Part shown: piece by piece, positions 9,051 to 17,406 of the stretch
Layout: each line of letters opens with the position of its first letter
How positions within the stretch are numbered: position 1 is the stretch's first letter
NCBI GenBank assembly: GCA_039619475.1
Contig: CM077115.1
Coordinates: forward strand, 593,489,643 to 593,553,642
From: Icerya purchasi
Lineage: Eukaryota > Arthropoda > Insecta > Hemiptera > Monophlebidae
Direction: 5' to 3'
Length of the DNA stretch: 64,000 nucleotides
Translations under genes and position numbers: made by a program
The notes under the pieces: generated by a model
What the model was told of the DNA's origin: nothing
Databases searched by the model: none
Seen by the model: the letters and a program-made list of their open reading frames with translations, nothing else

Positions 9051-9924
9051 CTATACTAGGGGGCTTTCCCCCTGGCCGCTTCGCGGCCCAACCCCCCTTC
9101 CCCGGATCCGCCCCCCAAACCCCCGTTTTGTGAGAGTTCCGTCGTGACCAAGGCTCAAAATGCATATATTTTTCGATGTTCTCACTCGACTCAAGGCAAC
9201 ATACAATTGCCCATGAGTGAAGACATTATCCCTCAAATCAACAGCGGCGAAATCCAATGTTTCACCCGGAGCTTTGTTAATGGTCATGGCATAGAATAAC
9301 TTGATAGGAAACTGCCTTCTTAAAATATAAATGCCAGTGTCGCCAGCTATAAATTTGAAGCTGATCCTAGGAATTAGAAACGTCTTACATTCATTTTCCG
9401 GACGAAATACTTCAATTATGAAACCTTTAACAGATTTAATGACGACTATTCTTCCATTCACCAGACCTTCTTCGAAATTCAAATTTCTGATGAGGATACA
9501 AATCGCTCCAATTTTTATAGTAATTTTGTGATCTGGAACTCCTGGGTCTGACATTTTGTTTAAAATTTCAGTACATAAATGTGTGGAATCTCCATTTGTT
9601 TCTTTTTCATCAATCAGAGTTGTATCAACACTATATAAATATATTTCATCTCCAGAAATTTTTTTCCCTATTATCAATCTGTTTATTTGATTTATGTTTT
9701 TATTCGTTTGGTGATAAAATACATCTTTTGGACATTTTAGAAAAATTTGATAGAACATCATCGAGATAAATGTGATCAATCATTTCATCAAGTGAAATAA
9801 ACATTTTTAAATCGGGGAAATTTAATAGGATTCCATTTTCTTCGCCATACAAAGTCTCTGGCATTTTTCCTTCACCAATTTCTAATAAAAATTTTGAGTA
9901 ACTCGGACCACTTTCGAAAAACAC
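9051..9924 (-). pseudogene. Helitron helicase (PIF1-like) C-terminal region, frameshifted
   Basis: Helitron Rep/Hel proteins unwind and roll out the element; this is the helicase end. The 5' piece (9924-9700) contains DEMIDHIYLDD and RCILSPN. The 3' piece (9779-9051, another frame) continues with NKNINQINRLI, then IKIGAICILIRNLNFEEGLV, RRQFPIKLFYAMTINKAPGE and DNVFTHGQLYVALSRVRT, the conserved last helicase motifs. The two frames overlap near 9715, where a frameshift is needed to join them, so the gene is broken. The last ~35 residues translate the terminal hairpins and probably are not a domain. Confidence 0.85.
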
Positions 9925-10020
9925 ATACTCCTCGAACCCTTTTTATAAAACGATTGCGACCAGTCTCTATATTTCTCTTTCCACTATCACGATACTGTTC
10001 GTAGAATTGCAAATACGTTA
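9056..10020 (-). mobile_element. Helitron 3' portion (rolling-circle transposon), 5' truncated
   Basis: On the minus strand the helicase coding relic runs into a GC-rich tail with a GGCCGCGAAGCGGCC hairpin, a GGGGGAAAGCCCCC stem and the terminal CTAG (9056-9059), followed by T. This is the expected Helitron 3' end, since these elements insert between A and T. The rest of the element (Rep domain and 5' TC end) is not found; upstream coding-like sequence fades near 10020, so this is a 5'-truncated copy. Confidence 0.78.
9058..9112 (-). repeat. Helitron terminal hairpins
   Basis: GC-rich palindromes in an otherwise AT-rich area: GGCCGCGAAGCGGCC (about 9074-9088) and a G5/C5 stem next to the CTAG. 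Helitron replication is thought to use such a hairpin as termination signal. Confidence 0.65.
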
Positions 10021-10303
10021 GTTTGCTCATTTCTTCAGTCTTGTGCCTATCACAACTTCAAAATTACAACGTCTTTTTTTTCAAATTTGAAAATACACCA
10101 ATAATACACCATAGAGGAAACAAAAGAAGAATCGTTAACAAAAGATGTTTCGTCTTCGTCCACTATGAGTAATACACGGTGAACGAAAAGCCAGTAACGG
10201 TTGTCGGGTGGGTGGAAGCGCGGTACTCTGTAGGTAAATACAGTAGTACCGCGTTTTCATGCGAAATGATCTTATGAAATTAGCGCTGATCTATTCCCTT
10301 TCT
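10021..10303. other. Spacer containing a 35-nt hairpin
   Basis: CGCGGTACT (10219-10227) pairs with AGTACCGCG (10245-10253), and TGTA with TACA inside it, leaving a 6-nt loop. Nothing else is recognised in this stretch. No CTAG follows, so it is not an obvious Helitron end. Confidence 0.5.
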
Positions 10304-11390
10304 GTTTTGAGCCCCGAGGTATGAACATTTTGGACATCTTATAATTTTCCTAAAAGCCACTGATCTGGAGCTGTCGATTAAAAAAAAAATTAGCTTTCTA
10401 AGTGCCATAGAACGGTCTCAGGACTTTTTTTTGATTTTTCATCTAATAATACGAAAATTGAAATTATTTTGTTCAAAGTTCGAAATAAAATAGCTCAAAA
10501 AGTTCAATCGCTAGAAGGGTAGTGTAAGCGAGGGAAATACTCTAAATTCAATTCTCTTTAAAATGAGACCTAGAGCGGTTCAGTAGAAAGTTTTTGATAA
10601 ACGATTAAAAAATTGAAAAACGGCAAAAAAATGTGATTTATTGCTTTGATTTATTGCTCGTTTTGAGCCCTAAGGTATGAAAATTTTGAGCGTTTTATAT
10701 TTTTTCTACATGCTGCTGATGTAGAGCTGTCGATTTACAAAAAAAATAGCTTTCCAAGTGCCATAGAACGGTCTCAGAACTTTTTTTTTTGACTTTTTGT
10801 CTATTTTTTGATTTATTGCTCGTTTTGAGCCCTAAGGTATTAAAATTTTGAGCATTTTATATTTTTCCTAAATGTTACCGACCTGGAGCTGTCGATTAAA
10901 AAAAAAATTAACTTCCTAAATGCCATAGAACGGCCTCAGGACTTTTTTTTTCATTTTTGGTCTTTTGTCTTCTTTTCGTTCATGGTGGAAGAAAAATCTG
11001 ATTCATTGCTCGTTTTGAGTCCCAAGGTATAAAAATGTTGGACCCTCTATAATTTTCCTAAAAGCCACTGATCCGGAGCTGTCGATTAAAAAAAAAATAA
11101 AGCTTTCTAAGTGCCATAGAACGGTCTCAGGAGTTTTTTTTTTGATTTTTCGTCTTTTGTCTTATTTTCGTCTATGGTGGAAGAAAAATTTGATTCATTG
11201 CTCGTTTTGAACCCCAAGGTATAAAAATTTTGGACATTCTATAATTTTCCTAAAAGCCACTGACCTGAAGCTGTCGATTAAAAAAAAAATTAGTTTTCTA
11301 AGTGCTATAGAACGGTCTCAGGACTTTTTTTTGATTCTTCGTTTATTTTTTTCCGATTTTTCGTCTATTTATTTCCTTGGCGCTTTATTA
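10304..11390. repeat. ~190-bp tandem repeat, five recognisable copies
   Basis: Ordered phrases recur: GTTTTGAGCCCyAAGGTAT, CTAAAAGCCACTGA, GAGCTGTCGATTAAAAAAAA, then AAGTGCCATAGAACGGTCTC and a T-rich run. Copies start near 10305, 10661, 10823, 11013 and 11205. The last steps are ~190 bp, one is 162 bp, and the first gap (356 bp) probably hides a decayed copy. Non-coding satellite-like array. Confidence 0.85.
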
Positions 11391-11887
11391 TAGAGATGTA
11401 GGTCCGATTGGGAGAGTGAGTTTAGCATTACCAATTTTAAGAATAATGTTGATTCAAGAATACTGTATATAGTTTATAAACAAAATAATTTAGTTATTAA
11501 CATTTAAGGAAAATTAATGAATTTTGAAAACTAACGATTATGTTTCAAGAGTAAAACTTGTTTATTATCTAACGTTTACTTTGCTATCATGTATCTTGTA
11601 TATTACTTTGTAATTGTTTCTAATTATATTCATTTTAGAGCACAACAATTTTTCTCGTGCCGAATCAAACTTCGCTTATGCGATAATTGCATAAAACACT
11701 TCGAACATTTCAAAGTTTCCGTTATACGTTTTAATTCATTCATGAGCTTTTATTAATGCAATTAAAAATTTGTCGCTACACGTGGAACGAAAATAAAAAC
11801 AGTGATAAGATAAAAAATTTTAATTGGACATTAAATTTAGCGTTCTGATTGGACGCGATTTTCTGAGATTCATCCGCTCGTACGAAC
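11391..11887. other. AT-rich spacer, nothing recognised
   Basis: Sequence between the tandem repeat and the hAT element. No ORF, repeat or RNA gene that I can support. Confidence 0.4.
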
Positions 11888-11895
11888 ATCTACAG

Positions 11896-13439
11896 CAGAA
11901 ATTCACAACTAGGGTGGCGCGCCCCCTAGGGGGTATCGAGAGATGTCAAGGGGGCACAGTACGTTTGCATTTTCGAAAGAAAAATTAATTTAACGTGTAA
12001 ATTAAACATCAGACGAAGGACGTTCAAAAAATAATATGATATGACTTCGAAAATGACCTTTCAGACATCTAAAAATTATGAACAAAACACCAAAGAAATT
12101 AGAAGAAATCTACATTTTACGTAAGTAACGTTTTCAAAAATCTTTATGAAACTATTCGGAGTGGCCACCCAACCATGAAATCGGGAAAACCGGAAATTCC
12201 GCAAACTAGAAAAAAACCAGGAATATGCCGGAAATTTTATCGTAAAACCGGGAAAAAAAGTAAAAATAGATAAAAACGGCGATATTTTTAATAAGAAAAA
12301 ATCACTTGAAGCGAACAATAAGTGCATTTTGTAATGTACTTCACACTCAAGAATAAATTACGAAGTTCTGTTTTATTCGTATAAGACAGCAAAAAAGGGA
12401 AAGTTTTCAGAAAGACGAGCTACAATTTCCTCAGTGTGTGATGTGTACGAAAGTTTTAAGTAACGATAGCATGAGGCTCAATTGCCTTGAAAGACATTTG
12501 AGCCAGCAACATCCTACTCTGATTTCGAAGTTGAAAGAGTTTTTTTCTTGTTGGCTCGCTTTTATGAATTGAAAGAAGAGGTCATCCTCTTTCTTGAGTT
12601 CAAAGAAAAAAAAGATTTTTTGCAGATGTTCAACAGTGAACAATTTCAATGGAGATTAACCTATTTAACTGATATATTTGGTGCCTTGAATCAGCTAAAC
12701 TTGAAGCTTAAAGCCAGAAACGTCACTCTAATAAGTAACTGTGATCATATTCAGGAGTTTATACCAAAGCTTCAACTTTGGAATCAAAAAGTATCTGCTG
12801 AAAATGTAATGGTATCTTTTTCTTCGAAACAATTAAAAGTTAAAACTGGACGAAGATTTAAAAGTTGAAATACAAACTCATTTACAAACGCTGAAAGACA
12901 AATTTCACCGATACTATCGAGACATTAATTCAAAGTCACCAATATGTCACTTGACCAGAAACCCATTTGTTGTCGATGTCTTACAATTACCATAAGAAGT
13001 TCAGGAAGAATTTCTAGAGATGAAGGCCGATTCGACTACGAAAGATGACTTCCGTCTCTTGACATTAGAGCAAATTTTGGATCAAACGATTCCTTGTTAA
13101 TTCGAAAGTCGCCTCTGTTGCTTTGGGAACACTTATTCCTTTTTTTTCGACTTACTTATATGAAACAGAGTTTTCAGCTCTGGTCTTAATTAAAACTAAG
13201 CGGCGAAATCGCCTTGTCGTCGATAGTTCTAGAACATGCAAGCTCAAGTCTAATTATAATAAATTATTTCGATAAAAAGCGTTTTAAAGATGGTTAAAAT
13301 TTATTTTCTACAACTTAGAATTGAAATAAATAAGTGCCGTTAAATCAATGTGCGTTTTTTAATGAAAAAATTAAGGGGGGCATGAAAATGTTATTTATAA
13401 TTCAGGGGGGTTTGACGAAAAAAAGGTTGGGAAACCTTG
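11896..13439 (+). mobile_element. hAT-family DNA transposon, internally deleted
   Basis: Ends: left starts CAGAAATTCACAAC; the right end read inward on the minus strand starts CAAGGTTTCCCAAC (9 of 14 match). Flanking 8-mers ATCTACAG (11888-11895) and ATCTATAG (13440-13447) match at 7 of 8, and 8-bp duplication is diagnostic for hAT elements. Subterminal C/G runs (CCCCCTAGGGGG on the left, GGGGGG blocks on the right) also fit hAT ends. The interior is a shortened ZBED-type transposase relic. Confidence 0.8.
12426..13270 (+). pseudogene. hAT transposase relic (ZBED5/FAM200-like), BED finger joined to C-terminal part
   Basis: The 5' portion encodes a BED-type zinc finger, QCVMCTKVLSNDSM...ERHLSQQH, with Cys codons at 12435 and 12444 and His codons at 12495 and 12510. 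It then passes directly into LARFYELKEEVILFLEFKEK and YLTDIFGALNQLNLKLKARN, the C-terminal half of these transposases. The catalytic middle (roughly 250-300 residues) is missing. After 12868 the reading frame shifts (HRYYRDINSKSPICHLTRNP), stops accumulate, and the dimerisation region ends with YETEFSALVLIKTKRRNRLV. Non-functional. The region 12160-12290 with repeated CCGGGAAAA-like words upstream is unexplained. Confidence 0.78.
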
Positions 13440-13447
13440 ATCTATAG

Positions 13448-14428
13448 TCTGGAAAACTAAACCTGACGCAAACACTGGACTCCAATTTTGTATAGCGTTT
13501 GATGATTGAACAAAGAATATCATGATCACTGTTAAACATCATCAGGAGGCGGTTTGGAAAGTTACGTTTATATTTTAATAATTTATTTCGATTTGTTCAT
13601 ACATTCTTCCGCCATGTGGGTAAACTATTGAAATTTAGTTTTATTATTTTTTGAGATTATTATGCATGCAATTATCATTAAAGCTCGTTGTTTATTGCAG
13701 CGAGGAATGTGAAATGGGTTTTCTGAAAATCGATTACTATACATTTAAATGTGATTAGTGATGGGTTACAATTGTTACAAATAACGTAGCTGTTACAAGT
13801 AGCGATTTTAAAAAAATAGTTAATGTCACTATAACAAAAAAATAAAAATAGCCGCTATTTAAAAAACTAGATACAACACAAAAAATAGTCACTGATAAAA
13901 TAATAAATAAATATTGCAATTTTTTATTAAAATCGTTATAATTAAAAGCTGTTACTAATTAATTTAATAACAGAAATTACAAATACTTCCTATTTAAATG
14001 CGCATTATTGAAAACAGCAGTAAAAATAACAGTAGCTGTTGCAGTGAAAAAAGCATACCATTTTTCTGCTATCAATAATGATCTAATCGCGCAAAGTGCA
14101 ACCGCAATAAAAATAACTGCAGCAGCAGTTAAAGCTGTAAATGTAGCTGGTTTTTTTTTTGTTTTTTTTTTCCCACTATACCAGTCGAGGGACCACAAAC
14201 AGCGCCAATATTAATTTAAATATATGTATTATGATGATAGAAATGTGACCAATCCAAAGCCCTCCAGTGAGGGGTTTGGCTTATAATAGTTCACTGCAAC
14301 TTATAAAAAGGGATACAAAGTCTAGAGAAGGACTAAAAGCGACATAAGCAGTACAGCACAATTTTGACCATATAGCCCTTAGGATATACAAAGCGAATGG
14401 GATGGATTTTAAAAGAAAACAACATGAG
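13448..14428. other. Spacer with degenerate trinucleotide-like repeats
   Basis: Between about 13780 and 14150 words such as GTAGCTGTTAC, AAAGCTGTTAC, AGTAGCTGTTGC and AAAGCTGTAAATGTAGC recur without strict period, consistent with an old microsatellite. The two opposite-strand ORFs of about 70 aa here are translations of it. From 14160 to 14428 nothing is recognised up to the PLE array edge. Confidence 0.4.
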
Positions 14429-14507
14429 ATTAAATGTAGGTGAATACATCCTGTTTGTTAAAATGGTATAATAAAATAAACTTTAATAACAAACAATATA
14501 GATCAAT

Positions 14508-14572
14508 AAATTAGATAAATACCTATTTAGAAACGTTTTCGGGCATAACCCATCATCAGCTAACACTAACTT
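14508..14572 (-). ncRNA. Hammerhead ribozyme motif, type I (array spacer 1)
   Basis: On the minus strand: outer stem I AAGTTAG (14572-14566) with CTAATTT (14514-14508); inner stem I TTAG (14563-14560) with CTAA (14530-14527); core CTGATGA (14559-14553); stem II GGG/CCC closing a TTATG loop with one extra U after the core; GAAA (14540-14537); and the self-complementary stem III AACGTT (14537-14532). The predicted cut lies between 14531 and 14530. Stem III is its own reverse complement, so pairing between two RNAs (or two neighbouring units) gives the full helix. PLEs are known to carry such hammerheads. Activity here is inferred from the match only. This copy lies past the ORF of unit 1 and would release the 3' end of the array transcript. 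Confidence 0.82.
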
Positions 14573-14726
14573 AAAGGAAACTTAAAACATACTGAAGTGA
14601 ATATAGGGAATACATGTGTATATATAGTAGATGTAAAGAGGAATAAACATGGCAGGTATAAAAATCTATATGTTGAAAATGCTAATAATTAATATAAAAT
14701 ATAAAATAAAACAAGAAGACAAAAAG

Positions 14727-17129
14727 TTAAATTTTTATATTAAACAGTGGATTATTATTATTAGGTGTTTGGTCATTTAAAATATTATTTTTATATTTAT
14801 TTATATAATAATTTTCTGCAATGTTCATATTATTACCTTTGTGATAAGTGGCCAGGATGGTTACAGTATTTTCTATTGAATTAGGTTTATGTTTATTTTT
14901 AATTAGATGTTCTGCATAGGTTGATTTTTCTATTTCATTATTATTAAATGCTTTTATATGTTCTTTATATCTGCAATTGATTTTTCGCCCTGTTTGACCA
15001 ATGTATGATTTCTCACAATCAGTACAATTTATTTTATATATACCACTATTTTCGTAAATATTATTATTTTTTAAATTTAAGGTGTTTATTTTATATTTTA
15101 AATTATTTTTAGTTTTGAATGCTACATTTAAACCTTGTTTTTTGAATAAATTGGTTAATTTGTATATGTTATTGTTTATAAATGTGAATGTTATCCATCC
15201 TTTATTGTTAGTAGCATTATTGACTCTTAATTTTTGTTTATATTTTGATTTTGATTTTATTTTGTGAATTAGTTTATCTATTATTTGTTCGTCATAACCA
15301 TTATTTCTTGCCAGAGTCTTTAATATATTAATTTCTATTTGTTTTTTATTTATATTCATGGGTGTAGTTAATAATCTATTTATTGCAGTCATGAAGTAAG
15401 CATATTTATGTTGGTTTGGGTGATTTGATGTTTTATGAATTATATTATCAGTGGTGGTTTGTTTTCTATAAATATTATATGTTAACTTATCATTTGATTT
15501 TATTATTGTTATATCTAAGAAATTTATTTTGTTATTTTCTTCTTTTTCCATAGTATAATGAATATTTTTGTGAATTTTATTTAAATCATTTAGAATGTCA
15601 TTTTCAGTATTACTACTATTTTCATCAAAAATTAGTAGTGTATCATCTACATATCTAATATAAGATTTAATATTGTATTTTTGTATTATATTTTCCATGT
15701 ATATTTCTTCTAAATTTTGTAGAAAGATTTCACTTAAAATACCTGACAAAGGTGAGCCCATAGCTAATCCATTATTTTGTATATACATGGAGTTATTAAA
15801 ATTAAAGTAATTTTGCTCTGTAACAGTTTTAATTATTTGGATTAATTGATTACAAAAAATATTATTCTTTAACTTATTTACAGATTTTTTAATTATATCT
15901 ATGGTTTCATTTATAGGTATATTTGTATAAAGGTTTGTTATATCATAAGAAATTAATTTAGTTTTGTTATTAATTTTTATATTTTTTAATTTATCAAAAA
16001 CATCCAATCTGTTTCTAATAGTATATTTATTATTAATTGATATATAAGTTTTTAATATTTTAGTTATTAATTTTGAGATTTTATAAGAAGGTGCACTAGT
16101 ATAATTTATTAGTGGTCTTATAGGAGCATTATTTTTATGTATTTTTATTAAAGGGTTAAGAGTTGGTGCTTTTGGGTTCATATTTATTAAATATTTAGCT
16201 TCATTATTATTTATTATTATATCAGATTCTTTTATTATTTTCCTTATTTTTATTTGATATTTATTAGTGGAGTTTGTTTTTATTAATTGTATATTATTTT
16301 CTTTTAAAAAATTTTCAGTTTTTTGGATGATTTCATTTTTATTGATGATTACTAAACTATTTCCCTTATCTGCTTTTACAATAACTGCATTGTTTTGTTT
16401 TAATTTACTATTGATATTTTTAATTGTGTTTTGTATTTTTAAATGTTCTATATTTGTTTCATTTTTCTTTAAGATATTTCTGATGGCATGAGTTGCCTCA
16501 GCTCTAATAATTGTTTGATCTTCAATTGGTAATTTTTGGATAGCAGATTCAGTTTCTATAATTAAATTTTCATATTGTTTTCTGTTATATATGTTTAAAT
16601 TATATTTATAGCCCAAATTTACAGTATTAATTTCATCATTTGTTAATTGTATGTTGGTTAAGTTTATAGTTCTGGGATGAAAATTAAATTTGTTATTATC
16701 TGCAAGTTTTGGTTTTTGTTGTTTTATTAAGTTATTTAATTTCTTATCTAAAATTAGGCGTTTTTTATTAATAAATGCTTTAATTTTTAGATCTATTTCA
16801 TCTAAATATAATTTTAATATTTCAAATTTTAAGTTATTAGCTAGATATATATGTAATTTTAACATTTGAAGGTTAATTTTATTCTTTTTGTTATAAAGGA
16901 AGTTAATTTCATTTTTAATCCAAAATTTTTCAGCTTGTGATTTAGTTTTCATTGCTATATCAGATTTATTTTTTATTTTAACTACTGCATATTTAGGGAT
17001 TATATTATTACTTATACAAACTTTATTAAAATATATGTTATTGATAGTTGTATATAATTTTAACTTTAAATAATAAAACTTTTGAATATATATTGCCATA
17101 TCGGCATAATTAAATGTAGGTGAATACAT
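14727..17129 (-). CDS. PLE unit 1: reverse transcriptase with GIY-YIG endonuclease (intact, 800 aa)
   Basis: The protein copies element RNA into DNA and nicks the target with its C-terminal nuclease. Residue landmarks: DKG at 254-256 (N-terminal PLE block), LNPLIKIHK at 324-332, RT motif A SYDITNLYTNIP with Asp396, motif B AMGSPLSG at 456-463, catalytic YVDD at 493-496, GIY at 696-698, a Cys702-x2-Cys705 pair between GIY and YIG, YIG at 709-711, Arg720, and AEN with Glu772 as probable catalytic acid. Starts with a true ATG at 17129; 81 nt separate it from the predicted ribozyme cut. About 134 of 800 residues are Asn by hand count, with many Lys and Ile, reflecting AT-rich codons. Haplotype: Thr27, Tyr362. 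The 61-aa and 74-aa plus-strand ORFs inside every unit are shadows. Confidence 0.95.
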   Translation of the reverse strand: MYSPTFNYADMAIYIQKFYYLKLKLYTTINNIYFNKVCISNNIIPKYAVVKIKNKSDIAMKTKSQAEKFWIKNEINFLYNKKNKINLQMLKLHIYLANNLKFEILKLYLDEIDLKIKAFINKKRLILDKKLNNLIKQQKPKLADNNKFNFHPRTINLTNIQLTNDEINTVNLGYKYNLNIYNRKQYENLIIETESAIQKLPIEDQTIIRAEATHAIRNILKKNETNIEHLKIQNTIKNINSKLKQNNAVIVKADKGNSLVIINKNEIIQKTENFLKENNIQLIKTNSTNKYQIKIRKIIKESDIIINNNEAKYLINMNPKAPTLNPLIKIHKNNAPIRPLINYTSAPSYKISKLITKILKTYISINNKYTIRNRLDVFDKLKNIKINNKTKLISYDITNLYTNIPINETIDIIKKSVNKLKNNIFCNQLIQIIKTVTEQNYFNFNNSMYIQNNGLAMGSPLSGILSEIFLQNLEEIYMENIIQKYNIKSYIRYVDDTLLIFDENSSNTENDILNDLNKIHKNIHYTMEKEENNKINFLDITIIKSNDKLTYNIYRKQTTTDNIIHKTSNHPNQHKYAYFMTAINRLLTTPMNINKKQIEINILKTLARNNGYDEQIIDKLIHKIKSKSKYKQKLRVNNATNNKGWITFTFINNNIYKLTNLFKKQGLNVAFKTKNNLKYKINTLNLKNNNIYENSGIYKINCTDCEKSYIGQTGRKINCRYKEHIKAFNNNEIEKSTYAEHLIKNKHKPNSIENTVTILATYHKGNNMNIAENYYINKYKNNILNDQTPNNNNPLFNIKI

Positions 17130-17187
17130 CCTGTTTGTTAAAATGGTATAATAAAATAAACTTTAATAACAAACAATATAGATCAAT

Positions 17188-17252
17188 AAATTAGATAAAT
17201 ACCTATTTAGAAACGTTTTCGGGCATAACCCATCATCAGCTAACACTAACTT
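17188..17252 (-). ncRNA. Hammerhead ribozyme motif (spacer 2)
   Basis: Identical to the first copy; predicted cut at 17211/17210, giving the 5' end of the unit 1 monomer. Confidence 0.82.
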
Positions 17253-17406
17253 AAAGGAAACTTAAAACATACTGAAGTGAATATAGGGAATACATGTGTA
17301 TATATAGTAGATGTAAAGAGGAATAAACATGGCAGGTATAAAAATCTATATGTTGAAAATGCTAATAATTAATATAAAATATAAAATAAAACAAGAAGAC
17401 AAAAAG

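Noticed and set aside
12076..12649. Two minus-strand ORFs of 72 and 83 codons in the hAT element
   Set aside because: Antisense to the BED finger and transposase relic; no independent support.
13977..14214. Opposing ~70-codon ORFs near the left PLE edge
   Set aside because: Translations of degenerate GCTGTTAC-like repeats on both strands.
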